Positions 53,635-63,732 are shown, numbered from the stretch's first letter. The stretch is DNA of 64,000 bases from an uncultured Mediterraneibacter sp. (GCF_934309415.1 NZ_CAKRDI010000002.1:62001-126000), one strand, 5' to 3'. Notes: a model not told the origin generated them from the sequence alone. Numbers and translations are program-made.

Positions 53635-53851
53635 GGATTTGTTTCCTCCTTTATTGTACTTGTATACAATTCGTTCTTAATTTTTCAAAGGCTTCCAGTC
53701 TGCACGTTTACATGGTTATGCCCTTATGTACTGTTATAACGGTTTCCCTGTGGTTTGTCAAGGAATTTCAGCGCAGTCACGCGGTTTCCGGGGATTCCGC
53801 AACACTTCATTTTTATTATTCACTGACAATTTAATCTGAATAAAACTGTTT

Positions 53852-55006
53852 TCAATATTCTTGAAAGACTCGCCTTAGAAACTCTGTTTTCTCTTCTGTC
53901 TGCCGGACTGCAAGTTTTAATTTTTCCACACTCTTTTCCGGAAGCCATGCTTTGTTTGATCTGGAATACATACTGGCTGTTTTCCAGAATTTTTCTGGAT
54001 ACGCCAGCCTGAAGTGAAGATATTCCCGCTCCGCCGGTTCAAGCATTCTTACTGACTCATAAGCGTTCAGGATATTCTGCCCGACTTCCTTTCTCCAATG
54101 GCATTTCTCCAAAGATTTCCGGAGAAAATAATACAGATCCTGCACCTGTATCCCTATCTTCAGGTGTTCAAAATTTGTAATTGCCATTCCATCAGAAAGC
54201 ACCAGCACATTGTGGTAATTATAATCTCCATGCAGCAGCTTCTGCTCTCTGACACTCTGCTGATACAACTGCATACAGTCTGACTGTTCCATTGCATTCA
54301 GTGCATCGCACGCCAGGCTGTACATCTTTTCAAAATATGCAAGATACAAATATTCAAATTCATTTTTTGCAACTTGTCTGCGTATGAACGACCGTACCTT
54401 TTTCATCTCTCTGTTATGTCTCAGCAGTTCTTCTATCGGACTTCGCATGACCGGTGGACGGATTTTTGCAATTCTGTGCAGTTCCTGTTCTCTGCTTTCA
54501 GGCTGTAATACATTGCTCTGTGAAATCTCCTTTAAATCTTCAGATTTCCCATTTGAATCATTTTGCGGACTGTTTTCCCGGTCTTCCTCCTGCCATTGTT
54601 CCTGATTTTCCGCAAAACGTTCCAATTCCTGCTGATCCGGTTCATTCCACTGGAATTTTCTGTGCAGAATTGCAAGCCTTCTTGCCGCTGCCATAACTTC
54701 CGATTCTCGTTTCATATCACATTCCCGACCTTCATGCCACTTTTTCAGCATATAATGTCTGCCATCACGTGAAGTCACCACCAGCTCACCATTCGCTGCA
54801 AAAACCGGAGTATCTGCCAGCTCTCCCTGCTCTTCCAGACGACTAAGCACAAAATACAACAAAGGGGCGCGCTTCACGGATACTTTCGTTTCCTTCAGAA
54901 GCATCGTCCCCTCATTTGTATCACAAAAAAATGCACCCCTCATCCGCCGGGTGCTGTTTACTTCCTGACTGTACTTTTCCAGTACTTCCAGTTCATACTC
55001 TCTCAT
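53852..55006 (-). CDS. CotS-like spore coat kinase-fold protein
   Basis: A 384-residue protein of the CotS/YutH family with an aminoglycoside-phosphotransferase-like fold. The motif LLHGDYNYHNVLVLSDGMAITNFEH shows the catalytic-loop HGDYNYHN, but the usual IDFD magnesium motif is ITNFEH, so kinase activity may be lost. An acidic, low-complexity linker (about 130-175) splits the domain. Family members are spore coat proteins in Bacillus and clostridia. It fits the sporulation genes nearby; own transcript. Confidence 0.82.
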   Translation of the reverse strand: MREYELEVLEKYSQEVNSTRRMRGAFFCDTNEGTMLLKETKVSVKRAPLLYFVLSRLEEQGELADTPVFAANGELVVTSRDGRHYMLKKWHEGRECDMKRESEVMAAARRLAILHRKFQWNEPDQQELERFAENQEQWQEEDRENSPQNDSNGKSEDLKEISQSNVLQPESREQELHRIAKIRPPVMRSPIEELLRHNREMKKVRSFIRRQVAKNEFEYLYLAYFEKMYSLACDALNAMEQSDCMQLYQQSVREQKLLHGDYNYHNVLVLSDGMAITNFEHLKIGIQVQDLYYFLRKSLEKCHWRKEVGQNILNAYESVRMLEPAEREYLHFRLAYPEKFWKTASMYSRSNKAWLPEKSVEKLKLAVRQTEEKTEFLRRVFQEY

Positions 55007-55119
55007 GGCTGCCCCCTGTTTCCCGTGAACCGGACTGTCGGGATAAGTGCCGACGGTTCTTTCACGTTTAAGTTCGAATTCTTTCTAATGTATGCCCGGG
55101 ACAGCCAGAGTATGCTATT

Positions 55120-56532
55120 TTATTCTTTTGTTTCCGGTTCCTTTTGTTCTGCCTCTTTCTGTGCGGCTTCTTTCTCAGCAGCTTCTTTTTCTGCCGCTGA
55201 GATGAACATCTTAATTCTTACATAATTACATAATTGTTCTTTGTCATTCTTTGACGGATCATCAATGACATATTCAAGAAGTTCATTGAGCATTGCGCCC
55301 ATCTCTCTTCCCGGTTTCATTCCGATCTCCATCAGTTCTCTTCCACTGACTGCAAGATCTCTTAAAGTCACACAGTCTCCATTCTGCAGCGTCTCCTGAT
55401 AGATTCTGCGCATTGCGATAATATTTTCAATCTTCTCTCTGCGCTGATAGTTGCTCTGCGCTTTTACATCTGCCATGCGAACTGCAAGATAATACGGGAA
55501 CAGATCTACTCCGATCCGGTTCATGGTACGACGAACATTCTGCGGTGTTGCCTCTACACGATAATCATGATAGCAGACCAGTTTTGATACAATCTTGATC
55601 GTCTCATTATCAAACTTTAATCTGCGCATAATATCCTTTGCGATCTGTTCACTCGCAAGTGAATGTCCCTCAAAGTGATCTCTTCCATTTTCATCTGTTG
55701 TCTTCATGGACGGTTTTCCCATGTCATGGAACAACATTGTAAGACGCAGATATTTATTCTTCTTAATATTCTTAAGAGCACGCAATGTATGATTTGCAAC
55801 ATCGTACTTATGATGCGGTGTATTCTGCTCTACTCCAACCATCGCATCCCACTCCGGCAGGAATATCTTGGTCAGCCCCAGTTCGTATGCATCCTGAATC
55901 CGTTCCGGGTGTGGAGAAGTAAGCAGTTTCAACAATTCTGTCTGAATCCGCTCTGCACTGATGTGCTCCAGATTCGGCGCCAGTTCGCAGATTGCCTGTG
56001 CAGTCTCCGGCTCGATCGGGAAGTTTAACTGTGCTGAAAAACGTACTGCACGCAGGATACGGAGTGCATCCTCCGAGAAACGTTCTCTCGGATCTCCAAC
56101 ACATCGGATCAGATGATGGTTCAAATCCTGCATTCCTCCAAACACATCGACCAGCCGGACTTCTTCATTGTAAGCCATGGCATTGATCGTGAAATCTCTG
56201 CGGCGCAAATCTTCTTCCAGCTGATTCGTAAACTGTACTTCCTTTGGATGTCTGCTGTCCTCATAAGCTCCATCAATCCTGTATGTTGTTACTTCAAACA
56301 TGTCTTTTCCAAGCAGAACTGTCACCGTTCCATGTTCGATTCCTGTATCCACGGTTCTTTTAAAAATCCGCTTGATTTCCTGCGGCTTTGCCGAGGTTGT
56401 AATATCCCAGTCCTGTGGGCATCGTGCAAGGATGGAATCCCGCACACAGCCGCCTACTGCAAATGCTTCGTATCCATGATACTGCAGATTATTGATTATA
56501 AACAGAACTTTTCTGGGCAGCTCAATCTTCAT
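55120..56532 (-). CDS. cca: CCA tRNA nucleotidyltransferase with HD domain
   Basis: Adds or repairs the 3' CCA of tRNAs, needed here since neither tRNA gene in the window encodes CCA. The 470 residues show the nucleotidyl transferase head FAVGGCVRDSILARCPQDWDI (Asp pair), RRDFTINAMAYNEE, the RFSEDALRILRAVRF helix, and an HD domain (TMLFHDMGKPS ... HFEGHSLAS). The last about 30 residues are a low-complexity run of AAEKE/AAQKE type repeats not found in most homologues. Confidence 0.92.
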   Translation of the reverse strand: MKIELPRKVLFIINNLQYHGYEAFAVGGCVRDSILARCPQDWDITTSAKPQEIKRIFKRTVDTGIEHGTVTVLLGKDMFEVTTYRIDGAYEDSRHPKEVQFTNQLEEDLRRRDFTINAMAYNEEVRLVDVFGGMQDLNHHLIRCVGDPRERFSEDALRILRAVRFSAQLNFPIEPETAQAICELAPNLEHISAERIQTELLKLLTSPHPERIQDAYELGLTKIFLPEWDAMVGVEQNTPHHKYDVANHTLRALKNIKKNKYLRLTMLFHDMGKPSMKTTDENGRDHFEGHSLASEQIAKDIMRRLKFDNETIKIVSKLVCYHDYRVEATPQNVRRTMNRIGVDLFPYYLAVRMADVKAQSNYQRREKIENIIAMRRIYQETLQNGDCVTLRDLAVSGRELMEIGMKPGREMGAMLNELLEYVIDDPSKNDKEQLCNYVRIKMFISAAEKEAAEKEAAQKEAEQKEPETKE

Positions 56533-56720
56533 CTATCTATCTTCCTTCCTGAAAATCAATCTCTCATCAGTTATTTCTGGTCGTTCCTCAAAACAACTGA
56601 GCGTTTCTATTTCATTATTTCATCCTTAAATTTTCTTTTCTGACAGCTTAATATTATAGCGTGTCTTTTCGATACGCTCAACTATTTTTAGATAGATTTC
56701 ATTCTTTTTCTATATAATAT

Positions 56721-56753
56721 GTTACTGTTCACAGCATAGCTGTAAACAGTAAC
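56721..56753. repeat. Family 1 short repeat (33 bp)
   Basis: GTTACTGTTCACAG, a CATAG loop, then CTGTAAACAGTAAC. Between nptA-like and cca genes. Confidence 0.78.
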
Positions 56754-56782
56754 GTATACTGCATTAACCATTAACTGACTGA

Positions 56783-56878
56783 AAAAGAGCATTCATGATC
56801 TGCTCATGTAAAATGCTGTCGCATCAGTTCTTTACTGATTCACACGATAGACACATGTTTCAATCTGAATGCTCTTTT
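56783..56878 (-). terminator. Long hairpin after the Na/Pi cotransporter gene
   Basis: AAAAGAGCATTCA and TGAATGCTCTTTT arms, 70 bp apart, with minor internal pairing. Confidence 0.5.
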
Positions 56879-56897
56879 CCCCGTAATTTTATTCTTC

Positions 56898-58628
56898 TTA
56901 TGACTGCACTTCCTGCAGGAAAGTGCTGAATCTTACACCATCTTCCGCAGCATCTGCAAGATTCACACAGCTGTTTCCAATTCGTTCAATATTATGAAGT
57001 ATTTCATTAAATGCAGCTGTAAGACCTGCTTTACATTTTCCTTTATGTACTCTCTTGATATGTCCCTTACGGATATCGCCATCCATCTTACGGACTTTTT
57101 CTTTCATCTTCGCAAGATTTTCTGCTTCATCTTTTTCTTCACTGATGATCATCTTCATGACCATATCATACATCTCACTGACCAGTTCCAGACTCTTACA
57201 GACATCTTTCATAGCTTCTTTGGAAAAACCTGACTGCTCGACTTTTTCTCCTTTACCATTCTTCTTTCCACTTTTTATCACTTCTTTCGTATGAAGTGCT
57301 GTTGCAATGCTCATCGTCATTTCACTGATTCGATCAATATCACTTAACACGTACTGTAATTCTGCGGAACGTGCTGCCTGATGCTCTGTCATAACACCTG
57401 CCGCAGCCATTTCGGCCAGATAGTCTGTAATCTGTTTTGCAAGTGCTCCTGCTGCTTCTCTGCTCTCCTCAATCATTTTCACTGCACTGAATTCTCCGCT
57501 GTCAGCTTTCTCTGCGGCCTTTTTTAGCATAGCTCCAACCTGATACCCACAGTTCATTACTTCACGAACTACAAGCTGCATTGCCGCTGCCGGCTGTGCC
57601 ATCAGTTTATCATCCAAAAATTTTGCCTGAGCTGGTTTTGCCACTTCTGCTTTTCCATCCGGAATAATGTGCATTACAATTTTTACCATAACACCTACCA
57701 ACGGAACCCATATCAGTGTCATTACAATATTGAAAAATGTATGTGCATTTGCAATCTGTCTGGAAATTACTTCAATCTCCGGTCCCTTTGGAGAAATATA
57801 CTGGATCAGTGCTGCAAACGGTTTAATAAACCAGATAAACAGAAGACATCCTGATATATTGAAAATACAGTGTGCCATTGCTGTTCTTTTTGCATCTTTT
57901 GGCTGACCTACACTGGCAAGCAGTGCTGTGATCGTTGTTCCAATATTGTCACCAAACAGAATCGGAATTGCTCCTGTCAGTCCGAGAATACTTGTTACTC
58001 CGTCAGGTCCTGCCTGAGAAGCAAAGTTCTGTAATACTGCGATTGTGGCACTGGAACTCTGCACAACCAGTGTCATCAGAGTACCGACACAGACTCCAAG
58101 AACCGGAACATGAGCTACTTTTCCAATCAGGTCTGTAAATACCGGACTGGATGCCAGTGGTTTCATCACGGATCCCATTGTCTCAATTCCAAGGAATAAA
58201 AGTCCGAACGCAAAAATCGTCATACCAATATTTTTTACACGTTCTGATTTTGCTACAAAATATACGATAAATCCAATAAAAATAATTACATAAATGTAAT
58301 CGCTTAACTTAAATGCGATCAGCTGTGCTGTCATTGTAGTACCAATGTTCGCACCAAAAATGATGGAAATCGCCTGTGGCAATGTCATCAATCCTGCACT
58401 TACGAAGCCGATTGCCATAACAGTTGTTGCACTACTGCTCTGTAATACTGCGGTAACAAGCATTCCTGCAAGTGCCCCCATAACAGGATTTCTTGTCAGC
58501 ATAGAAAGGATTTTTTTCATCTTTTCTCCTGCTGCCTTCTGCAGACATTCACTCATCAGGTTCATACCATAGATAAATACCGCCAGTCCGCCAAGCAGAC
58601 CAAATACAATCTGGATGTTCTCTTTCAT
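56898..58628 (-). CDS. Na/Pi cotransporter family protein with PhoU-like domain
   Basis: A 576-residue protein: about eight N-terminal membrane segments with two inverted PNaS repeats (AVLQSSSATTVMAIGFV, and LVVQSSSATIAVLQNFAS; GANIGTTMTAQ and GDNIGTTITALL), then a cytoplasmic helical PhoU-like domain (from about 350). It moves phosphate with sodium; the PhoU part may gate it. Single gene, ATG after AAAGGGAAAATAAG. Confidence 0.9.
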   Translation of the reverse strand: MKENIQIVFGLLGGLAVFIYGMNLMSECLQKAAGEKMKKILSMLTRNPVMGALAGMLVTAVLQSSSATTVMAIGFVSAGLMTLPQAISIIFGANIGTTMTAQLIAFKLSDYIYVIIFIGFIVYFVAKSERVKNIGMTIFAFGLLFLGIETMGSVMKPLASSPVFTDLIGKVAHVPVLGVCVGTLMTLVVQSSSATIAVLQNFASQAGPDGVTSILGLTGAIPILFGDNIGTTITALLASVGQPKDAKRTAMAHCIFNISGCLLFIWFIKPFAALIQYISPKGPEIEVISRQIANAHTFFNIVMTLIWVPLVGVMVKIVMHIIPDGKAEVAKPAQAKFLDDKLMAQPAAAMQLVVREVMNCGYQVGAMLKKAAEKADSGEFSAVKMIEESREAAGALAKQITDYLAEMAAAGVMTEHQAARSAELQYVLSDIDRISEMTMSIATALHTKEVIKSGKKNGKGEKVEQSGFSKEAMKDVCKSLELVSEMYDMVMKMIISEEKDEAENLAKMKEKVRKMDGDIRKGHIKRVHKGKCKAGLTAAFNEILHNIERIGNSCVNLADAAEDGVRFSTFLQEVQS

Positions 58629-58654
58629 CTTATTTTCCCTTTCAGACCCTCTTA

Positions 58655-58690
58655 ATTACTACTGTTCACAGCTTCTCTGCGATCAGTAAC
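58655..58690. repeat. Degenerate family 1 short repeat
   Basis: ATTACTACTGTTCACAG ... GATCAGTAAC: both ends recognisable but mismatched. Confidence 0.4.
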
Positions 58691-58853
58691 GTTCTTTTCT
58701 CCTACATCAACATGTTAAAATTATCATGGGATTATAAAATGCTTTGTTAAGTTATGTTAAATCTGCGTAAAATTTATGTTTTTTATGGATTTATGAAAAG
58801 AATTGATTAAATAAAGGTTAATATTTATGAAAAAATAACTTTTCTATAAACAA

Positions 58854-58934
58854 AAAGGACCTGATTTTGTACCTCCTTAACCTGTCGGAAATTTTATCCG
58901 ATAATTGGTGGCTGATACAAAACTCAGGTCCTTT
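58854..58934 (-). terminator. Long hairpin downstream of asnS
   Basis: AAAGGACCTGATTTTGTA and TACAAAACTCAGGTCCTTT form a long stem with a 40-base branched loop. A riboregulatory role is possible but nothing beyond the hairpin supports it. Confidence 0.5.
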
Positions 58935-58948
58935 GATTTACTTTTTAT

Positions 58949-58981
58949 GTTATTATTCACAGGTAACCTGTAAACAGTAAC
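58949..58981. repeat. Family 1 short repeat (33 bp)
   Basis: GTTATTATTCACAG ... CTGTAAACAGTAAC, flanked by CTTTTTAT and CTTTTATT, a nearly intact 8 bp duplication. Confidence 0.72.
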
Positions 58982-59024
58982 CTTTTATTTCTCTTATTAT
59001 TCTGTTTTCTTATAAATTACAAGA

Positions 59025-60416
59025 TTACAGTTCACAGTTATTTACTGTTCTTGGGAACGGAATTACGTCACGGATGTTGGACATTCCTGTCAGATACATT
59101 ACGCAACGCTCGAATCCAAGACCGAATCCTGCATGTCTTGTAGAACCGTATTTTCTAAGATCCAGATAGAATCCATAATCCTCTTCTTTCAGTCCGAGTT
59201 CATTCATTCTCGTAAGAAGTTTCTCATAGTTATCTTCTCTCTGGCTTCCTCCGATGATCTCTCCGATTCCCGGTACAAGGCAGTCAACAGCAGCTACTGT
59301 CTTTCCGTCATCATTCTGTTTCATATAGAACGCTTTAATCTCCTTCGGATAATCTGTTACGAATACCGGACGTTTGTAGATCTGCTCTGTCAGATAACGC
59401 TCATGCTCTGTCTGAAGATCGCATCCCCATGAAACTTTATAATCAAATTTATCATTGTTCTTCTCAAGAATCTCAACTGCTTCTGTGTATGTTACACGTG
59501 CGAAATCCGAATTCACTACATTGTGAAGTCTCTCCAGAAGTCCTTTGTCTACAAAAGAGTTGAAGAAATTCATCTCTTCCGGTGCATTCTCAAGCACATA
59601 GTTGATGACATATTTCAGCATAGACTCTGCAAGGATCATGTCATCATCCAGATCAGCAAATGCGATCTCAGGCTCGATCATCCAGAACTCTGCCGCATGT
59701 CTTGTTGTGTTAGAATTCTCTGCACGGAAAGTCGGTCCAAATGTGTAGATATTTCTGAATGCCTGAGCATAAGTTTCACCGTTCAGCTGTCCACTTACTG
59801 TAAGGCTTGTCTCTTTTCCAAAGAAATCCTGTGTGTAATCTACTGTTCCATCTTCATTCTTCGGAACATTCTCCAGATCCAGTGTTGTTACACGGAACAT
59901 TTCTCCTGCACCTTCACAGTCACTTCCTGTGATCAGTGGAGTATGCACGTAAACAAATCCTCTCTCCTGGAAGAATTTGTGGATTGCATAAGCAGCCAGT
60001 GAACGAACACGGAATACTGCCTGGAACGTATTTGTTCTCGGACGAAGATGAGAGATTGTTCTGAGGTACTCAAAGCCATGACGTTTCTTCTGAAGCGGAT
60101 AGTCCGGTGCGGATGCTCCCTCAACTGTAACTTCATCTGCCTGAATCTCAAATGGCTGTTTTGCCTGTGGTGTAGCCACAAGTGTTCCCTTTACAATAAT
60201 CGCTGCTCCTACATTCAGTTTGGAAATCTCAGCAAAGTTTTCCAGTTTATCATGATAAACTACCTGAAGTGTCTCAAAAAAGGAACCGTCATTTAATACG
60301 ATAAATCCAAATGTCTTGGAATCACGGATACTGCGGATCCAGCCCCCAACTGTCACCTTCTGGTCCAGATAATTTTCTCTGTTTTTAAATAACTCACGAA
60401 TTGTTGTCAATTCCAT
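59025..60416 (-). CDS. asnS: Asparaginyl-tRNA synthetase
   Basis: Charges tRNA-Asn. 463 residues, usual length: N-terminal OB fold anticodon domain ([25 protein letters not shown]) and class II core with motif 2 [25 protein letters not shown] and motif 3 [27 protein letters not shown]. Start behind AAGGAG. No T-box leader is seen in the 110 bp gap to the upstream gene. Confidence 0.97.
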   Translation of the reverse strand: MELTTIRELFKNRENYLDQKVTVGGWIRSIRDSKTFGFIVLNDGSFFETLQVVYHDKLENFAEISKLNVGAAIIVKGTLVATPQAKQPFEIQADEVTVEGASAPDYPLQKKRHGFEYLRTISHLRPRTNTFQAVFRVRSLAAYAIHKFFQERGFVYVHTPLITGSDCEGAGEMFRVTTLDLENVPKNEDGTVDYTQDFFGKETSLTVSGQLNGETYAQAFRNIYTFGPTFRAENSNTTRHAAEFWMIEPEIAFADLDDDMILAESMLKYVINYVLENAPEEMNFFNSFVDKGLLERLHNVVNSDFARVTYTEAVEILEKNNDKFDYKVSWGCDLQTEHERYLTEQIYKRPVFVTDYPKEIKAFYMKQNDDGKTVAAVDCLVPGIGEIIGGSQREDNYEKLLTRMNELGLKEEDYGFYLDLRKYGSTRHAGFGLGFERCVMYLTGMSNIRDVIPFPRTVNNCEL

Positions 60417-60527
60417 ACCATTATTACTCCTTCAAAATATTTCCCGGTCTGCCTGCCGACAGGTCGTACTGCTCTTTATTATAGCACTTGAATGAGGGAG
60501 CGTAAATGCCTATTTTCAGCGAACTTT

Positions 60528-61199
60528 TTAAAGTGAATTTTTAAACTGCTCAATATGTGGTTTAATCTCTCCTTCTATGTAACTGTCAAGAAATCCTTTC
60601 ATACTGTTTCTGCTGTATCTGTTACCATGAAGAATCTGTGCAAATCGATTTACTGCCGATGTTACATTGTCATTGATCAATACATAATCGTACTGATTCG
60701 CACAGGCAATATCTTCTTCTGCCATATCCATCAATTGTGCAATCTCTTCTTCACTGTACAGTCCTGTGCCTTCCAGACGTTCTTTCAGTTCCGTCCAGGA
60801 CGGCGGAAGAATAAAAATCAGTGTTGCATCCGGACAGAGTGTACGAATCTTCATTGCACTGGTCGGATCCACATCTAGAATTACATTTTTTCCTTTTGCT
60901 CTCGCTTCCTCAACACCTTTTTTCGTTGTTCCGCATCCATAATTTCCAACATAATGGTATTCCAACATCTCTCCTGTACGGATCATTCGTTCGAATTCTG
61001 CCACAGATACAAACCAGTATTCTTCACCGTCTACTTCATCCTTCTTCTGCTCTCTTGTAGTCACCGGAATACTGATACATGCTCTTTCATGATCTTTTAA
61101 ATATTCCTGTAATACTGTTCTTTTTCCCGTTCCTGCAGGGCCTGAAACAACAACCAGTTGCCCATCCTCGGCTATTTTGTCTAAATATTCTTTTTTCAT
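60528..61199 (-). CDS. Divergent guanylate kinase-like protein
   Basis: A 223-residue P-loop protein of the guanylate kinase fold: VVVSGPAGTGKRTVLQ, SIPVTTREQKKDEVDGEEYWFV, LEYHYVGNYGCGTTK, VILDVDPTSAMKIR. Canonical Gmk reads GPSGAGKGT, TTR.PR.GE.DG and YG(T)P. The missing Arg-Pro-Arg and the YGCG replacement, together with a C-terminal extension of about 20 residues, mark a second, diverged copy. It may serve a different nucleotide or be a regulatory relic. Monocistronic. Confidence 0.75.
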   Translation of the reverse strand: MKKEYLDKIAEDGQLVVVSGPAGTGKRTVLQEYLKDHERACISIPVTTREQKKDEVDGEEYWFVSVAEFERMIRTGEMLEYHYVGNYGCGTTKKGVEEARAKGKNVILDVDPTSAMKIRTLCPDATLIFILPPSWTELKERLEGTGLYSEEEIAQLMDMAEEDIACANQYDYVLINDNVTSAVNRFAQILHGNRYSRNSMKGFLDSYIEGEIKPHIEQFKNSL

Positions 61200-61464
61200 C
61201 CGTTCAATTTCCCTTTCTTTTCAGAATTGTATGTGATTTGAATTATAATGTCTGATAATAGTTAAAGTCAATAATAATTATTATTTTAACAATCTTATAT
61301 TTGTTTATTTTATCTGTTTTTTATAAATATTTTTCAAAATAATGTGTGCATTTTTACTTTATTTATGTTACAATAGCAAAATCTTTTGACTATTTTATAC
61401 AATTCGCTCTTTTTGATTATCCGAGTATTAAAAGTCAAAAAAGGTGCGCAAAAACCATATCCTG

Positions 61465-61528
61465 ATTCGTTGAATTCCAGCCTTTTTCAATGCATTGACC
61501 GAGTTATTGCTTTTGAAATTCAACGAAT
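61465..61528. promoter_or_regulatory. 12 bp inverted repeat upstream of the Crp/Fnr gene
   Basis: ATTCGTTGAATT (61465-61476) and AATTCAACGAAT (61517-61528) are perfect complements 40 bp apart, ending 31 bp before the start codon. Either a leader hairpin or a pair of binding sites, perhaps for autoregulation. Confidence 0.5.
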
Positions 61529-61559
61529 AAAATGATCAAATGAAAAGGTAGGAAATATT

Positions 61560-62249
61560 ATGAATTGGAAAATCATCGAACACGCAAGAATGTTTGAACA
61601 CTTTCAGGCAGAACAGATTAAAGAAATTTTTCAACAATTAAAACCGGCTTCTTCTATACTGAAAAAAGGAAATTTACTGATTTCAGACGGAGAATTCGTT
61701 AATTTTTTTGCAATTGTTGAAGAAGGAGAACTGATTGCCACTAAATTATACAGTGACGGACGGCAAAGCCTGATGGCCAAATATACCCCTTCTTTTATTG
61801 CCGGAGTAGATATTGCCGCAACCAAAAAGAAAGTCAGCACTTACTACATTACTGCTTCCAAAGAAAGCAAAGTTCATATCATCCCTTACGATTCTGTTGC
61901 AAAACCAGGACTGCTTAAAGAAACAGACCGACTTGTGATTATGGAAAATATCCTTGCATTGATTGCCGGTGAAAATCTTAAAAAAATGGCTCAGATTGAA
62001 ATCATTTCAAGAAAAGGACTACGCGACCGTATTCTTACATTTCTTTCGATCCAGAGAAGTTTTTACGGATCTGATCAGTTTGAGATTCCTTTTAACCGTG
62101 AAGAACTTGCAGATTATCTCTGCGTGAACCGCAGTGCGCTCTCGCATGAACTGAAACTGATGGAAAAAGATTCTCTGATCACCTGCAGGAAAAATAAATT
62201 TCAGATTCTGGAAGCCGAACTTTATGACCGTGGGAATATTCATTTTTAG
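61560..62249 (+). CDS. Crp/Fnr-family transcriptional regulator
   Basis: A 229-residue regulator: N-terminal cyclic-nucleotide-binding-like barrel (about 10-115) and C-terminal winged helix (FNREELADYLCVNRSALSHELKLMEKDSLI). No Cys cluster for an FeS centre is present at the N-terminus, so it is not FNR-type oxygen sensing by that route; the cAMP-contact motif is also not evident. Preceded by AAAGGTAGGAAATATT. It may control the alcohol dehydrogenase gene next to it; this is only positional. Confidence 0.85.
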   Translation: MNWKIIEHARMFEHFQAEQIKEIFQQLKPASSILKKGNLLISDGEFVNFFAIVEEGELIATKLYSDGRQSLMAKYTPSFIAGVDIAATKKKVSTYYITASKESKVHIIPYDSVAKPGLLKETDRLVIMENILALIAGENLKKMAQIEIISRKGLRDRILTFLSIQRSFYGSDQFEIPFNREELADYLCVNRSALSHELKLMEKDSLITCRKNKFQILEAELYDRGNIHF

Positions 62250-62478
62250 TATGATTGAACTGCTCTTCTATTTATTCACAGATTTAATTTTCTGTTTTTT
62301 TATTTTTTTAGATTAAGTTGTTCAGCCAACTTATTTTTGTATTTCATTTTGTGTATACTCCAAGCATCAAGTCTGTGGCCGGACCTTTTATCCACTGCTG
62401 TTTTACAGGATACCCATATATCAACTCTTATTTTTCTTGCCATTTTAAGAGTTTTATTTTTTACCGGCCACTTTATAA

Positions 62479-62511
62479 GTTACTGTTCACAGGTAACCTG
62501 TAACCAGTAAC
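62479..62511. repeat. Family 1 short repeat with exact 8 bp duplication
   Basis: GTTACTGTTCACAG-GTAAC-CTGTAACCAGTAAC type 33 bp palindrome, flanked on both sides by CTTTATAA (62471-62478 and 62512-62519). Shows that the short form itself can transpose or arose by deletion within an inserted copy. Confidence 0.85.
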
Positions 62512-62561
62512 CTTTATAAAACGTTGATAAAAATTTTTACACACGAAAGGAACGTATACTT

Positions 62562-63713
62562 ATGGCGACAACTTATTATTTCTTACCTACACGGAATTTG
62601 TTTGGAGAAGGCTCTGTACAGGAAGCAGGAGAACTCATGCTGAGTCTTGGCGGAAAGAAATCTCTGATTGTAACCGATGCATATCTTGCAAAAAGTGGAA
62701 TGGCTGACCAGATTCAGAATATTCTGACAACCGCCGGCGTAGAAAGTGTTGTATTCGGCGGTGCCGAGCCCAATCCAAAAGATATAAATGTAAAAGATGG
62801 ACTGAAAGTTTTTGAAGAAAATCACTGTGATTCTATTATTTCTCTTGGCGGCGGTTCTTCCCATGACTGCGCGAAGGGAATCGGCATTGTGGCATCAAAT
62901 GGTGGCGATATCCGTGACTATGAAGGCGTTGATAAATCCACAAAACCCATGTGTCCTATGATTGCAATCAATACAACAGCAGGTACAGCCTCTGAAATCA
63001 CTCGATTCTGTATTATCACGGATACGGATCGTCATGTAAAGATGGCAATCGTTGACTGGCGTGTAACACCACAGATTGCAATCAATGATCCGAAGCTTAT
63101 GGTTGGCATGCCGCCTTCACTGACCGCTGCCACCGGTATGGATGCTCTGACTCATGCCATTGAAGCTTACGTCTCAACCGATGCAAATCCACTAACCGAT
63201 GCTGCCGCACAGATGGCCATCACAATGATCACACAGTACCTTCCAAAGGCTGTTGCCAACGGTGCTTATATGAAAGCCAGAGATAAGATGGCTTACGGAC
63301 AGTATCTCGCAGGAATTGCTTTCAACAACGCATCTCTTGGATATGTACATGCAATGGCTCACCAGCTTGGTGGTTTTTACAATCTTCCGCATGGTGTATG
63401 TAATGCAATCCTTCTTCCTCATGTAGAAGAATTTAACTTAATTGGAAATGCAAACCGTTTCCGCAATATTGCAAAAGCAATGGGAGAAAATGTTGACGGC
63501 CTTTCCACAATGGACGCTGCCAGAAAGGCAATCTCTGCAATTCGCCAGCTCAGTCAGCAGGTGGGAATTCCATCTTGTCTGAGAGAGTTGGGTGTAAAGG
63601 AAGAAGACTTTGAAATTATGGCCGAAAATGCGATGAAAGATGTCTGCCAGCTTACAAACCCAAGAAAAGCAACCAAAGAACAGATTGTCGGAATATTTAA
63701 AGCGGCTTATTGA
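62562..63713 (+). CDS. Iron-containing alcohol dehydrogenase (1,3-propanediol/lactaldehyde type)
   Basis: A 383-residue group III dehydrogenase: [63 protein letters not shown] with the iron ligands (Asp, three His). [10 protein letters not shown] is typical of the DhaT/FucO subgroup, which reduces 3-hydroxypropanal, lactaldehyde or short aldehydes with NADH. Start behind GAAAGGAACG. It is next to the Crp/Fnr regulator; the 312 bp gap holds a family 1 short repeat. Confidence 0.9.
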   Translation: MATTYYFLPTRNLFGEGSVQEAGELMLSLGGKKSLIVTDAYLAKSGMADQIQNILTTAGVESVVFGGAEPNPKDINVKDGLKVFEENHCDSIISLGGGSSHDCAKGIGIVASNGGDIRDYEGVDKSTKPMCPMIAINTTAGTASEITRFCIITDTDRHVKMAIVDWRVTPQIAINDPKLMVGMPPSLTAATGMDALTHAIEAYVSTDANPLTDAAAQMAITMITQYLPKAVANGAYMKARDKMAYGQYLAGIAFNNASLGYVHAMAHQLGGFYNLPHGVCNAILLPHVEEFNLIGNANRFRNIAKAMGENVDGLSTMDAARKAISAIRQLSQQVGIPSCLRELGVKEEDFEIMAENAMKDVCQLTNPRKATKEQIVGIFKAAY

Positions 63714-63732
63714 CAAATAGATAAAAGTATAA

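Noticed and set aside
58854..58934. Riboswitch in the region downstream of asnS
   Set aside because: The sequence is a long simple hairpin at a 3' end and matches no riboswitch class known to me; a terminator is the simpler reading.
60417..60527. T-box leader for asnS
   Set aside because: The gap is only about 110 bp and no T-box sequence or stem layout could be recognised.
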